In this document: positions 15,172 through 25,153 of the stretch, in pieces
Numbering within the stretch: position 1 is the first letter of the stretch
Layout: each line of letters opens with the position of its first letter
Made by a program: the position numbers and the translations under genes
Source: Bacteroidaceae bacterium
GTDB taxonomy: Bacteria; Bacteroidota; Bacteroidia; Bacteroidales; Bacteroidaceae
Assembly: GCA_017427065.1 (NCBI GenBank)
Contig: JAFRTL010000016.1
Coordinates: 279,054 to 343,053 of the forward strand
Direction: 5' to 3'
Length of the DNA stretch: 64,000 nt
The notes under the pieces: generated by a model
Databases searched by the model: none
What the model was told of the DNA's origin: nothing
Seen by the model: only the letters and a program-made list of their open reading frames with translations

Positions 15172-18000
15172 ATGCAAGACGAAACAGGATATATTCAGGT
15201 GTATGGTGCACGCGTACACAATCTGAAAAACATAGATGTGCAGATTCCTCGTGGAAGCTTGACGGTGATCACTGGACTTAGTGGCAGTGGAAAGTCATCG
15301 TTGGCTTTCGATACTATCTTTGCAGAGGGCCAGCGTCGTTACATAGAGACCTTCTCTGCTTATGCCCGTAATTTTCTGGGAAACCTGGAACGACCCGATG
15401 TGGACAAAATCACAGGCCTCAGTCCGGTGATATCCATCGATCAGAAAACCACCAATAAGAATCCACGCTCTACCGTAGGTACCACTACTGAGGTGAACGA
15501 CTACCTGCGACTGCTGTTTGCCAGGGCAGGAGAAGCTTATTCTTACCTCACGGGAGAGAAAATGGTGAAATATACGGAGGAGCAAATTATTCAGCTTATT
15601 CTCAAAGGTTATGAGGGAAAACGTATCTATGTGCTGGCTCCACTGGTGCAACATCGTAAGGGCCATTATCGCGAACTGTTTGAGAATGTGCGAAAGAAAG
15701 GATATCTGCATGTACGTGTGGATGGGGAACTCACGGAGGCCATGCCTGGCATGAAGTTGGATCGTTACAAGAATCATGACATTGAATTGGTCATCGATCG
15801 TCTAATCGTTGGGGAGAAAGATTTGCCTCGCCTGAAGAACAGTGTAGCTGCTGCCATGAAGCAAGGGGAGGGACTGCTGATGATTCTGAATGCTGAGACA
15901 AATGAGATCCGTCATTTCAGTAAGACCTTGATGGATCCAGTAAGCGGACTTTCTTACCGTGATCCTGCTCCCCATAATTTCTCTTTCAATTCTCCACAGG
16001 GGGCCTGTCCGTGCTGTCGTGGACTGGGTGTGGTGAACCAGATTGATGAGCATCTGGTCATTCCTGATGAAACCCTTTCCGTGCGTCAAGGTGCCATTGC
16101 TCCGTTGGGAAAATACAGGAACACGTTGATGTTCTGGCAAATCAATGCTTTGCTGGAGAAATATGATGCTACACTGGATACCCCTGTGAAAGACCTTCCC
16201 CATGAGGTGATTCACGAGATTCTTTATGGAAGTGATGAGCGCGTGAAAATAAATAAGGACTTGATTGGCGCTTCTTCCGACTACTTTGTAACTTACGAAG
16301 GACTGGTAAAGTATATCCAGACCTTGCAGGAGAACGATGACTCTGCTACGGAGCAGAAATGGGCGGAGCAGTTTGCCACGATGGTGGAATGCCCTGAATG
16401 TCATGGTGCCAAGTTGAAAAAAGAGGCCCTCTCTTACCGCATCCACGACAAGAATATCCATGAGCTTTCCTGCATGGATGTGGCGGAGCTGTATGAATGG
16501 ATGCAGCAGGTGGAGCCTCACCTTAGTAACAAGCAGCAACAGATTGCCACAGAGATTCTGAAGGAAATACGTACCCGACTGAAATTCTTGCTGGATGTAG
16601 GACTAGATTATCTCTCCCTCAATCGTGGGTCGGCTACCTTGTCGGGTGGTGAGAGTCAGCGCATCCGTCTGGCTACACAGATAGGTTCGCAACTGGTGAA
16701 TGTACTCTATATCCTCGATGAGCCAAGCATAGGCTTGCACCAGAGAGATAATCAGAGACTGATCCATTCCTTGAAGGAACTGCGCGACTTGGGTAACACG
16801 GTGATTGTGGTGGAGCACGACAAGGAGATGATGTTGGCAGCCGACTATATCATTGATATGGGACCAAAGGCTGGCAGACTAGGTGGTGAGGTGATGTTCG
16901 AAGGTAATCCTAGGAAGATGCTGCATACGCATACGCTGACCTCGCAATACCTGAATGGGGAAAAGAAGATTGAGGTTCCTGAGAAACGCAGGGAAGGAAA
17001 GGGAAAAACTATCAAGTTGATAGGTGCTTCTGGTAACAACCTGAAACAGGTCACAGTGGAGTTTCCTTTGGGTAAACTCATCTGTGTGACAGGAGTGTCG
17101 GGTAGTGGCAAATCCACGCTGATCAACGATACGCTTCAGCCCATTATCTCCCAGAAACTGTATCACTCCCTGAAAGCTCCGTTACCTTATGAAGCGATAG
17201 AAGGATTGGAATATATAGATAAGGTTGTGAATGTGGACCAGTCGCCACTGGGACGTACACCCCGTTCCAATCCTGCTACCTATACAGGTGTGTTCTCTGA
17301 TATCCGCAACCTGTTCGTAGGACTGCCAGAAGCGAAGATACGAGGCTATAAGCCTGGACGCTTCTCCTTCAACGTGAAGGGTGGACGATGTGAGGTTTGT
17401 CAGGGAAATGGCTACAAGACCATAGAGATGAACTTCCTGCCCGATGTGTATGTGCCTTGTGAGGAGTGTCATGGCAAGCGTTACAACCGTGAGACATTGG
17501 AAGTGCGCTTCAAGAGCAAGAGCATTGCCGATGTACTGGACATGACCATCAATCAGGCTGTGGAATTCTTCGAGCATGTACCAGCCATCCTGAATAAGAT
17601 TAAGGTGATTCAGGACGTTGGACTTGGTTATGTGAAGTTGGGGCAACCTTCCACAACACTGAGTGGTGGTGAGAGTCAGCGCGTAAAGTTGGCTACAGAG
17701 CTCTCGAAGCGTGATACAGGTAAGACGCTCTACATCCTAGATGAGCCAACCACAGGCCTCCATTTTGAGGATATACGCGTACTAATGAACGTACTTAATC
17801 GATTGGTGGACAAGGGTAACACAGTGATTGTGATAGAGCATAATCTGGATGTCATCAAAATGGCAGATCATATTATCGATATGGGACCCGAAGGTGGTCG
17901 TGGCGGAGGATTGGTACTTTCTACAGGTACCCCTGAGGAGGTTGCCATGAGTGATAAAGGTTTTACTCCACAATATCTACGAGAAGAATTAGGTCTCTGA
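15172..18000 (+). CDS. uvrA: UvrA excinuclease subunit
   Basis: 942-residue damage-recognition ATPase of nucleotide excision repair, acting with UvrB and UvrC. Two ABC modules: Walker [15 protein letters not shown] near the N-terminus and [13 protein letters not shown] in the second half; signatures [12 protein letters not shown] and [12 protein letters not shown]; Walker B YILDEPS and YILDEPT. Zinc modules are seen as CPCCRGLG with CPECHGAKL, and CEVCQGNGY with [10 protein letters not shown]. Length is normal for UvrA. Some Bacteroidetes carry a second UvrA, so this could be either copy. Confidence 0.96.
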   Translation: MQDETGYIQVYGARVHNLKNIDVQIPRGSLTVITGLSGSGKSSLAFDTIFAEGQRRYIETFSAYARNFLGNLERPDVDKITGLSPVISIDQKTTNKNPRSTVGTTTEVNDYLRLLFARAGEAYSYLTGEKMVKYTEEQIIQLILKGYEGKRIYVLAPLVQHRKGHYRELFENVRKKGYLHVRVDGELTEAMPGMKLDRYKNHDIELVIDRLIVGEKDLPRLKNSVAAAMKQGEGLLMILNAETNEIRHFSKTLMDPVSGLSYRDPAPHNFSFNSPQGACPCCRGLGVVNQIDEHLVIPDETLSVRQGAIAPLGKYRNTLMFWQINALLEKYDATLDTPVKDLPHEVIHEILYGSDERVKINKDLIGASSDYFVTYEGLVKYIQTLQENDDSATEQKWAEQFATMVECPECHGAKLKKEALSYRIHDKNIHELSCMDVAELYEWMQQVEPHLSNKQQQIATEILKEIRTRLKFLLDVGLDYLSLNRGSATLSGGESQRIRLATQIGSQLVNVLYILDEPSIGLHQRDNQRLIHSLKELRDLGNTVIVVEHDKEMMLAADYIIDMGPKAGRLGGEVMFEGNPRKMLHTHTLTSQYLNGEKKIEVPEKRREGKGKTIKLIGASGNNLKQVTVEFPLGKLICVTGVSGSGKSTLINDTLQPIISQKLYHSLKAPLPYEAIEGLEYIDKVVNVDQSPLGRTPRSNPATYTGVFSDIRNLFVGLPEAKIRGYKPGRFSFNVKGGRCEVCQGNGYKTIEMNFLPDVYVPCEECHGKRYNRETLEVRFKSKSIADVLDMTINQAVEFFEHVPAILNKIKVIQDVGLGYVKLGQPSTTLSGGESQRVKLATELSKRDTGKTLYILDEPTTGLHFEDIRVLMNVLNRLVDKGNTVIVIEHNLDVIKMADHIIDMGPEGGRGGGLVLSTGTPEEVAMSDKGFTPQYLREELGL

Positions 18001-18003
18001 TGA

Positions 18004-18033
18004 TTGCTAAATGGATAAAAACTTTTATCTTTG
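18004..18033 (+). promoter_or_regulatory. Promoter of the POT transporter gene
   Basis: TTG at 18004-18006, 19 bases, then TATCTTTG at 18026-18033, a full Bacteroidetes promoter 42 bases before the start codon. Confidence 0.75.
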
Positions 18034-18075
18034 CGGATAATATTGAAATATTAATAACTTAAATAACTTAAATCT

Positions 18076-19632
18076 ATGTTTGAAGGACAACCGAAAGGTC
18101 TATGGGCTTTAGCCTTGGCCAATACAGGAGAGCGATTCGGCTACTATACGATGATAGCTGTGTTCGCTCTGTTTTTGAGAGCTAATTTCGGATTAAGTGC
18201 AGGTGTAGCTGGAACCATTTACAGTTCGTTCCTGATGTTCGTTTACTTCTTTCCACTCATAGGTGGTATGCTGGCAGATAAGTTCGGCTTTGGAAAGATG
18301 GTAACCACAGGTATCATTGTCATGTTCTTGGGCTATTTGTTGCTTTCCATCCCATTGGGTGGTGTGAATCCTGCTACTGGAAAGACCGATATGGTAGCTA
18401 TGGTTGCTATGATTGCCGCTTTGCTTGCCATTGGTTTTGGTACAGGACTCTTTAAGGGTAACCTGCAGGTAATGGTGGGTAACTTGTATGATGATCCTGC
18501 CTATGCTGCCAAGCGAGATGCTGGTTTCTCTCTGTTCTATATGGCTATCAATATCGGTGCATTGTTTGCTCCTACTGCTGCCATCAAGATTAAGGACTGG
18601 GCAGAGAACTCTCTTGGTTACAGTGGCAATGATGCTTATCATTTCTCATTTGCTGTGGCCTGCGTTTCATTGATCGTATCTATTGCCATTTACTATATCT
18701 TCCGTTCTACCTTCCGTCATACAGAGGGTGGAAAAAGAGCTGTGGCTGCCCAAGTATCCAATGAACCTGAACTGACTCCTAAGGAGACTAAAGATCGCAT
18801 TGTGGCTTTGTGTCTAGTTTATGCTGTGGTTGTTTTCTTCTGGATGGCATTCCATCAGAATGGTCTTTCCCTGACTTATTTCGCTAATGAGTTCACGGCT
18901 CAGTCTTCCAGTGGACTGGAGAGCATGGCTTTTGATGTGATTAATCTGGTGATGATTATCCTGATAGTTTATGCAGGTTTCTCACTCTATGAAGCTAAGA
19001 CGGCTCAGAAGAAGCTTATCTCTGGGGTAGTGATTGCGTTTGCAGTAGCTGTGCTGTGCTGGAAATATGTGAACCTCAGCGGTAGTGTTGATGTAAGTGC
19101 TCCTATTTTCCAGCAGTTCAATCCGTTCTATGTAGTGGCTTTGACGCCTGTGAGCATGGCTCTTTTTGGCTATCTGGGACGTAAGGGTAAGGAACCTACT
19201 GCTCCTCGCAAGATTGCCTATGGTATGCTTGTGGCTGCCTTGGCCTACTGTGTGATGGCTGCCTTCTGTGTTGGTCTGCCTAAGCCTCAGACGGAGATTG
19301 GTGCAGATGGTATCATGGTAGCTAAGCACGTGGCTGATGTGACTCCTAACTTGCTGATTGGTACTTACTTGATTCTGACCTTTGCAGAGTTGCTGCTCAG
19401 CCCTATGGGTATTTCCTTTGTAACAAAGGTGGCTCCTCCTAAATATAAAGGTATGATGATGGGTGGCTGGTTTGTAGCGACTGCTATTGGTAACCAGTTG
19501 GTAATGGTAGGTGGCCTGTTGTGGGGTCCGCTGCCACTCTGGGCCGTTTGGAGTGTGTTCATTGCCCTCTGTCTCCTCTCCGCTCTCTTTATGTTTGTGA
19601 TGATGAAGCGGTTGGAGAAAGTAGCGAGGTGA
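18076..19632 (+). CDS. POT/PTR-family peptide transporter
   Basis: 518-residue proton-coupled oligopeptide transporter with about 14 predicted helices. The family ExxERFxYY motif appears as NTGERFGYYTM in TM1, and FYMAINIGALFAP in the next hallmark region matches the PTR2 signature. It would import di- or tripeptides, a plausible role in a protease-rich organism (PepO and S9 peptidases nearby in the window). Independent unit with its own promoter and terminator; the stop codon is followed at once by a heptamer array. Confidence 0.92.
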   Translation: MFEGQPKGLWALALANTGERFGYYTMIAVFALFLRANFGLSAGVAGTIYSSFLMFVYFFPLIGGMLADKFGFGKMVTTGIIVMFLGYLLLSIPLGGVNPATGKTDMVAMVAMIAALLAIGFGTGLFKGNLQVMVGNLYDDPAYAAKRDAGFSLFYMAINIGALFAPTAAIKIKDWAENSLGYSGNDAYHFSFAVACVSLIVSIAIYYIFRSTFRHTEGGKRAVAAQVSNEPELTPKETKDRIVALCLVYAVVVFFWMAFHQNGLSLTYFANEFTAQSSSGLESMAFDVINLVMIILIVYAGFSLYEAKTAQKKLISGVVIAFAVAVLCWKYVNLSGSVDVSAPIFQQFNPFYVVALTPVSMALFGYLGRKGKEPTAPRKIAYGMLVAALAYCVMAAFCVGLPKPQTEIGADGIMVAKHVADVTPNLLIGTYLILTFAELLLSPMGISFVTKVAPPKYKGMMMGGWFVATAIGNQLVMVGGLLWGPLPLWAVWSVFIALCLLSALFMFVMMKRLEKVAR

Positions 19633-19660
19633 AATTGAGAATTGAGAATTAAGAATTAAG
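19633..19660 (+). repeat. AATTGAG heptamer array after the POT stop
   Basis: AATTGAG twice and AATTAAG twice, four perfect 7-base units starting on the base after the TGA stop (19630-19632) and running straight into the terminator stem. Confidence 0.85.
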
Positions 19661-19695
19661 GCTGCGCTATCGTTTTACTTGGCGCAGCCTTTTTT
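19660..19695 (+). terminator. Rho-independent terminator of the POT gene
   Basis: GGCTGCGC at 19660-19667 pairs with GCGCAGCC at 19682-19689, followed by six T. Confidence 0.88.
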
Positions 19696-19711
19696 AGAAA
19701 TACATACAACT

Positions 19712-20224
19712 ATGCTAACCATACGCAAAGCCACGCTTGAAGACTGTCAACTGATTCATGAGTTGGCGGAACAAATCTTTCCTGAAACCTATAAGGAAAT
19801 TCTGTCACCAGAACAAAATGACTATATGATGGATTGGATGTACTCCTTAGAAAATCTGCACAAGCAGATGACGGAGGAGGGACATGTCTATCAGATTGCT
19901 TTTCAGGAGGATCGCCCTATAGGTTATGTGTCTGTACAGCCACAAGGAAAGAACGAGGAAGGCGTGGACACGTTCCACTTGCAGAAAATCTATGTGCTGC
20001 CTTCGGAGCAAGGCACTGGCGCAGGAAAATTTCTTTTCAACCATGCCATCCGTTATATTAAGGAAGTGCATCCAGGCCCTTGTCTGATGGAACTGAATGT
20101 GAATCGGAACAACAATGCCTTGAGTTTCTATGAGCATCTGGGGATGCGAAAACTACGCCAAGGTGATTTCCCCATCGGACATGGTTACTACATGAATGAT
20201 TACATCATGGGGTTGGAATTATAA
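19712..20224 (+). CDS. GNAT-family N-acetyltransferase
   Basis: 170-residue acetyl-CoA-dependent N-acetyltransferase. Acetyl-CoA loop seen as LPSEQGTGAGKFLFNHAI and the C-terminal NVNRNNNALSFYEHLGMRK signature. Start ATG 19712 chosen because an upstream in-frame start (19679) falls inside the preceding terminator. Substrate unknown; small-molecule or peptide acetylation is typical. Confidence 0.88.
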   Translation: MLTIRKATLEDCQLIHELAEQIFPETYKEILSPEQNDYMMDWMYSLENLHKQMTEEGHVYQIAFQEDRPIGYVSVQPQGKNEEGVDTFHLQKIYVLPSEQGTGAGKFLFNHAIRYIKEVHPGPCLMELNVNRNNNALSFYEHLGMRKLRQGDFPIGHGYYMNDYIMGLEL

Positions 20225-20234
20225 CAACCAAGAT

Positions 20235-20268
20235 CCCTCTCCTAAGATAGGAGAGGGTTAGGGTGAGG
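20235..20268. repeat. Palindromic element with GAGAGGGTTAGGGTGAGG tail
   Basis: CCCTCTCCTA (20235-20244) and TAGGAGAGGG (20248-20257) form a 10-bp stem with a 3-base loop, followed by TTAGGGTGAGG. This sequence type is a dispersed palindromic repeat known from many unrelated bacteria. It lies between convergent genes and supplies the stop and last codons of the SpoU gene. Confidence 0.7.
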
Positions 20269-21040
20269 TCTGCCTTTGCCTTACAGCCTCGAACAGCAGG
20301 ATGGCTGCACTGACGGAGACATTCAGAGAATCCAATCTGCCAAGCATCGGGATGCGGATATGGGCATCTGCAGCCTTACGCCATTGATTCGTGAGTCCAG
20401 TGCTTTCTGTGCCCATCACAATAGCTGTGCCACTACGCATGTCTGTATCATAATAGAGGTGTGAATCTTGCAATTGAGCCGTGAGGATCTTTATGCCTCT
20501 TCCTTTCAGGAAACGGATGCAGTCCTCAGAGGTACAAGTCACACAAGGCACGGTAAAGATAGCTCCGATGCTACTGCGTATCAGATTCGGATTATAGAGG
20601 TCTGTGAGAGGATCGCACACGATGACCGCATCTGCATGAGCCGCATCTGCACTGCGAAGGATAGCCCCTAAGTTGCCAGGTTTCTCCACACTTTCCAAGA
20701 CGATGATAAGGGGAGTTTTACCAAGCTTGAGTGTCTCCAAGGCATGGGAACGTGCTTTCACTACAGCAATAATGCCTTCTGTACCTCCACGATAGGCCAT
20801 CTTCTCATACACTTCGGGAGTCACCTCATAGCAAGGTGCCTCAGTGTGGAATGATTTAGTGCCCAAGAGGGTAGGGCATACGAAGACGCTGTCGAGCTGA
20901 TAGCCTGCTTCCAGGCAATGCTCCACTTCGCGCAGTCCTTCCACTACAAACAGTCCCAGCTTCCGTCTTTCAGACGATTTCTGCTGCAAGGCTACCACTG
21001 CTTTTACCTTCGGATTCTGTAAACTCGTGATGCTGTCCAT
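20258..21040 (-). CDS. TrmH/SpoU-family RNA 2'-O-methyltransferase
   Basis: 260-residue SPOUT methyltransferase. An N-terminal substrate-binding region (about 1-95) precedes the knot domain with motif 1 EKPGNLGAILRSADA, motif 2 IVMGTESTGLT and motif 3 DSLNVSVSAAILLFEA. It methylates ribose in rRNA or tRNA using S-adenosylmethionine; 23S rRNA is the usual substrate of this subgroup but is not proved here. Upstream on the minus strand a TAACTTTG -7 element is visible. The final TSP-stop codons lie in a dispersed palindromic repeat. Confidence 0.9.
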   Translation of the reverse strand: MDSITSLQNPKVKAVVALQQKSSERRKLGLFVVEGLREVEHCLEAGYQLDSVFVCPTLLGTKSFHTEAPCYEVTPEVYEKMAYRGGTEGIIAVVKARSHALETLKLGKTPLIIVLESVEKPGNLGAILRSADAAHADAVIVCDPLTDLYNPNLIRSSIGAIFTVPCVTCTSEDCIRFLKGRGIKILTAQLQDSHLYYDTDMRSGTAIVMGTESTGLTNQWRKAADAHIRIPMLGRLDSLNVSVSAAILLFEAVRQRQTSP

Positions 21041-21124
21041 GGGTTCATCTATATTTTTGGCAAAGTTAGCATATTTTTGCTGTATTATTGGTCCTTAGTC
21101 AAATTTTTGCTATTTATCATAAGA

Positions 21125-21152
21125 GAAAGGGTATGCAATCGCATACCCTTTC
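21125..21152. terminator. Hairpin downstream of the OmpA gene
   Basis: GAAAGGGTATGC (21125-21136) pairs perfectly with GCATACCCTTTC (21141-21152) around AATC, a 12-bp stem. It lies 150 bases beyond the OmpA stop on the minus strand; the T-tract is weak in either direction. Confidence 0.65.
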
Positions 21153-21199
21153 TTCATAGCTACTTTACTACTGTAAAGATATAAAACACACTGAATCTA

Positions 21200-21303
21200 T
21201 TGCTTGATAAATTAGCTTCGCTGATTCACTTCTTAATGAATTGGCTTCGCCCATTTATCGTCGCGCCTCGTCAAAGATTAAAAGCAAGCTTTCATCTTTG
21301 ATC
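21200..21303. repeat. Short degenerate repeats after the OmpA stop
   Basis: GCTTGATAAATT occurs at 21202-21213 and again inside the end of the OmpA gene (21309-21320). Between them lie related blocks containing AGCTTCGCT / GGCTTCGCC and a small inverted repeat CAAAGAT...ATCTTTG (21272-21301). It looks like a decayed duplication of the gene's tail; no coding sequence is seen. Confidence 0.45.
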
Positions 21304-22608
21304 TCACCGCTTGATAAATTCTACACGACGATTCTTGGCGCGACCTTCGTCAGTGCCATTATCGGCTACAGGTTCATGAGAGCCTTTACCTACAGCACGG
21401 AGGTTGAATGGATCTACGCCCATGCCTTCGAGGGCCTTCACCACTGCCTCTGCACGCTGCTGTGAAAGAGGATCATTGATGGTATCAGAACCCTGATTGT
21501 CTGTATGGCCTTGTACTTCGAAGCGAGCAGAAGAGTCTTTCTTCATATAGTCTGCCACCTTCTGGATTTCCTCCATTGACTCTGGTTTCAAGGTTGCCTT
21601 GCCAGTTTCGAAGAGGATATTGTTGGTGACGAACTTACCTGTTTCTGCAATGGCTTTCTCTACAGCTGAAGAATAGTCTGTAGCATTGCGCTCATAGAGT
21701 TCCACTGCACCCTTGGCCATCACTACGTTAGTGACATAGACACCTTTATTGCTGTCTGAACTACCTTCCATATACCAAGAGCGAGGTTGTTTCATATTCG
21801 GGATATTCACGATGCGCTCGTAATTGAGGTACATCTTGAAAGCACGCTTGTTGAATGAGATGGCAATGTGGTTCCAGTCGTTTTTCTTGAAAACCTTGGC
21901 AATAGCAGCTGTTCCGGGTTCTCCATCAATTTTATCATCATTGGGATTATATGCTCCCCAACCCCAACCAATACCATAATAGCCTCCACTTGGATTGTTG
22001 AGCGTATGCGTCTCCACGCTGGTACGGATATCGAAGGCGTTATAGCCGTCTTCAGCTTTCAAGACAATGTCGAGGGTGGCATCCCAACTGGAGCCTTCCT
22101 GGGCGGGTTGTGACAGTACGTCGAATTCGATGGTAAACTCTTCTGGCAGATAAAACTTTTCTTCCATCAGAGGCTGGATCCTTCCTCCCTCCATCTTGAT
22201 GGCATTTACGCCCTTGATATTCACTACTTCCACTTCGGAGCCACTGAGGAGGTCCCATTTGGAAGGGAACTCGCCTAATTGCTCACCTTTCAGTTCGTCA
22301 TTGAAGAATACTGTGCCGCCACGCTTGAAGTCGCTCTTGGCTTGGATTTCAGCAAAGTCCACAGGCTCATCACTTGCTACTGCCTCTGCCTCTTCTGCAT
22401 CATTAGCGTTGTTATTCTTATTAGATTTCTTGTTGCCAAGGGCATCATCCATTTCATCGCTGACGGTATCTTCAGCTTTATTCAGCACCTTATTCTCAAC
22501 GGTGTTCTTAACGCGCTCACCCAGTTTTTTCAGCAACTGTGCATTAGCATCTGTAGAATAGCTCAGTGCTACTGCCAGCACTGCCAGCATCATTATCAGC
22601 TTCTTCAT
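21304..22608 (-). CDS. OmpA-family outer-membrane protein with LamG-like domain
   Basis: 434 residues: signal peptide ending near DANAQ, a charged, Asn/Glu-rich linker (about 45-90), a beta-rich region with laminin-G/concanavalin-like features (about 100-300), and a C-terminal OmpA peptidoglycan-binding domain (about 325-434) with NILFETGKATL, EVQGHTDNQGS and the NRRVEF signature. It probably tethers the outer membrane to peptidoglycan while displaying a carbohydrate-binding-like domain. Monocistronic. Confidence 0.88.
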   Translation of the reverse strand: MKKLIMMLAVLAVALSYSTDANAQLLKKLGERVKNTVENKVLNKAEDTVSDEMDDALGNKKSNKNNNANDAEEAEAVASDEPVDFAEIQAKSDFKRGGTVFFNDELKGEQLGEFPSKWDLLSGSEVEVVNIKGVNAIKMEGGRIQPLMEEKFYLPEEFTIEFDVLSQPAQEGSSWDATLDIVLKAEDGYNAFDIRTSVETHTLNNPSGGYYGIGWGWGAYNPNDDKIDGEPGTAAIAKVFKKNDWNHIAISFNKRAFKMYLNYERIVNIPNMKQPRSWYMEGSSDSNKGVYVTNVVMAKGAVELYERNATDYSSAVEKAIAETGKFVTNNILFETGKATLKPESMEEIQKVADYMKKDSSARFEVQGHTDNQGSDTINDPLSQQRAEAVVKALEGMGVDPFNLRAVGKGSHEPVADNGTDEGRAKNRRVEFIKR

Positions 22609-22667
22609 AATCGTTACAATTTAATGCATTAATAATATTTTCCTCACTCACTCTTTTTTGTTCGTAC

Positions 22668-23046
22668 ACACAGAAAAAATTGTTCGTACACACAGGAACA
22701 AGTTTTTCCTAACGTTGTATTTTTATGTCCACAACTATGGACATTTATGTCCACAGGCATGGACATAAATGTTCAGCGTGAGAGCATTCTGACAAATCCC
22801 CCTTGTGGTTTTCAGAACCACATGATACGCCATTTCTCCTTCACCTTTCACAAAGCGTCTGTTAGTGATTGATTGTCATAATCTAACTCGTGTGAAAGAT
22901 AAGTCTCCGTCTTTCACGACCTTTCACCACCCTTCACCATGAAAGGAGATGCGTGAAAGATGGTGAAGGATCGACTCCTTTCTTTCACACATGTAACATA
23001 CTGTTTGTTAGAACGTTATGGCCTCCGTGTGAAAGGTGAAAGGAAA
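22668..23046. repeat. Complex intergenic element A (CTTTCAC type)
   Basis: The 595-base gap between the divergent OmpA and TPR-kinase genes holds no gene. Three modules are seen. (1) A direct repeat TTGTTCGTACACACAG (22669 and 22681 regions). (2) GTCCA/TGGAC palindromes with TGGACATAAATG (22736-22773), then GTGAGAG. (3) About 210 bases with eleven CTT(T)CAC or GTGA(A)AG motifs in the order C C, G, C C C, G G, C, G G, bounded by inverted ends (TCCTTCACCTTTCAC near 22837 and its counterpart ending near 23046). The module order matches the element at 48336-48677. Confidence 0.75.
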
Positions 23047-23204
23047 AGACATTTCTGCGTTTTCATAGAGCCATATATCTCCATGCAAATGTAAAGACTA
23101 TTTATCAGATATAATACCCCCCAATTGGGGGATTTTGGTGTATGATTCATGAGAAACAGCGCAGATTTATTGGCTGTATGGCAAATAATTGGTAATTTGG
23201 CTGC

Positions 23205-25133
23205 ATGAAACATAGGATAGCCTTGAATCTGATAGCACTTTGGCTGCTGATAAGCATTGGCAGCCAAGGAGTGATGGCGCAGTACAGTGATCATAGGAAC
23301 CGTAAAGTGGATTCTCTGGAGGTGGTGCTTGCCAGTCCTAATCCACCTAAGGGAGAGCAATTGCTGCGTGCCTATCAGGATCTGATGTGGGGCTATGTGA
23401 ACATAGAGGGGAAGGTGGCAGAGGACTATGCGCGTAAGGCTCTGGCACTGAGTTATGAACTCAACGCACTGAATGCCCGTGCAGATGCCTTGCGCATGAT
23501 AGGTATGCTGGCATACGGACGTGGCGACTATGAGATGAGTTTGGACTTCTATAATCATGCTTTGGCAGTTACAGACAGCATGGCTGCCAGTAAGCGCTAT
23601 ATCGAAAAAGATGTGGACGACAATTACAGCGTGATCTATGGTTCCATAGGCAATCTTTATAATATTCAAGACCAGAACCTACTTGCCATAGAATACTACC
23701 AAAAGGCGCTCCCCATCTTTGAGAAATATGGTTGGCTAGAAAGTCAGACCATCCTCTACCACAATGTGGGTGAACTCTACTACACCATGGGCAACAGGGA
23801 TGAAGCAGAGCGCAACTACCTGCTTGCCATAGAGTGTGGACGGAAGAGTGGAGATTCGCTGATGGTGGCTCTTCCTCAGCGTGGTTTGACAAAGATATAT
23901 TTGGAGAAGGGCGACTATGATAAAGCCCTTCAGACAGGCATGGAGAGTTATGCCTACTATCAGCCAAACCAGAAGGAGGAACCAGGCGACTATTTGGAGC
24001 TACTTTCGACTTTGGCACAGATACATCTGATGGAAGGCCACAAGGACATCGCTAAAGCAGAGGCATACGCAGAGGAATCATACCGCTTGATGCGCAGCGA
24101 TGAGGATATGATGGCCAGTTTCAAGAGCAATGCGCTGAGTGCCATGTATCTGGTAGCGATGGAGAAAGGACAGTGGCAGCGTGCCTACGATTTGGCACGT
24201 GAGAGCGTGGAAGCTGACCCTAACGATACGTATGACGATATAAATGACTATGAGAATCTGGCACACATCTGCATTCAATTGGGGCGTAAGGATGAGGCTG
24301 ACTTATATATAAATAAGGTGCACGATCTGACCAAGGAATATGCTAACACACAGTATCAAAGTGCTCTCTCACAGATGCAGGTAATCTATGAAACAGAACA
24401 GAAACAATCTCAGATAGAGGAACTGCAACGTGAGCGTACGTGGATGCATTGGTTGACGTGGATCAGTGTGATAGCCTTGTTGCTACTTGTAGGACTGCTC
24501 ATCTTCTTAGTCTTTTGGTTGAGGGAAAAACGTCGTCATGCAGAAGCTATAGCTAAGATAGATGGAGAGACTTCAGAACGGGTACGCATTGCACGCGACC
24601 TGCACGATCGTATGGGGGCATTGCTTACAGGAATTAAGTTGAACATGCAGCTTTTCACGCAACAGCCTGATAATATACAAGCCCGTGAGAATGCTTTGAA
24701 CCTGACGGATGAAGCTGTGCATGAGATGCGGGGCATCGTGCACCATCTGATGCCAGAATCACTTCGTCGTTTTGGCTTGCGTACTGCCATTGAGAGTTTC
24801 TGTGATACTATGCCGTTGGCTCATTTCATGTTTCAAGGAGAAGACAGGCGATTGGATAAGCATTCAGAAGAAGCCATCTATTACATCGCTCATGAGTTGG
24901 TAAACAATGCTGCCAAGAATGCCCATGCTACCCGCATCGATGTGCGTCTTCACCAGAATGCGGATCATACAATTTTGGAAGTGAAAGATAACGGTAGTGG
25001 TATCAATCCACATGACTCTGGTTTTGGGATGGACAGCATCGCCTCGCGTGTCAAGGCACTAGGCGGTAAGTTGGAACTGAAATCGAATAGTGGCCGAGGT
25101 TCAGACTTCATCATAGAGGTACCTTTACGTTAA
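23205..25133 (+). CDS. TPR sensor histidine kinase (NarL type)
   Basis: 642 residues: signal peptide (1-25, ending VMAQ), about seven tetratricopeptide repeats (30-385) placed in the periplasm, one transmembrane helix (about 408-432), HisKA_3 with RIARDLHDRMGALLTG (H467), and a HATPase with N-box AHELVNNAAKNA, DNGSGI and FGMDSIASRV. This architecture is common in Bacteroidetes. It pairs with the LuxR-type regulator 20 bases downstream. The periplasmic TPRs suggest a protein-interaction signal. Confidence 0.93.
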   Translation: MKHRIALNLIALWLLISIGSQGVMAQYSDHRNRKVDSLEVVLASPNPPKGEQLLRAYQDLMWGYVNIEGKVAEDYARKALALSYELNALNARADALRMIGMLAYGRGDYEMSLDFYNHALAVTDSMAASKRYIEKDVDDNYSVIYGSIGNLYNIQDQNLLAIEYYQKALPIFEKYGWLESQTILYHNVGELYYTMGNRDEAERNYLLAIECGRKSGDSLMVALPQRGLTKIYLEKGDYDKALQTGMESYAYYQPNQKEEPGDYLELLSTLAQIHLMEGHKDIAKAEAYAEESYRLMRSDEDMMASFKSNALSAMYLVAMEKGQWQRAYDLARESVEADPNDTYDDINDYENLAHICIQLGRKDEADLYINKVHDLTKEYANTQYQSALSQMQVIYETEQKQSQIEELQRERTWMHWLTWISVIALLLLVGLLIFLVFWLREKRRHAEAIAKIDGETSERVRIARDLHDRMGALLTGIKLNMQLFTQQPDNIQARENALNLTDEAVHEMRGIVHHLMPESLRRFGLRTAIESFCDTMPLAHFMFQGEDRRLDKHSEEAIYYIAHELVNNAAKNAHATRIDVRLHQNADHTILEVKDNGSGINPHDSGFGMDSIASRVKALGGKLELKSNSGRGSDFIIEVPLR

Positions 25134-25153
25134 ACATTATAATTCAGAAAAAG

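Noticed and set aside
22668-23046. Element A as a CRISPR array
   Set aside because: Motifs are 6-8 bases, in both orientations and irregularly spaced, with no repeats of 24-40 bases and no cas genes.
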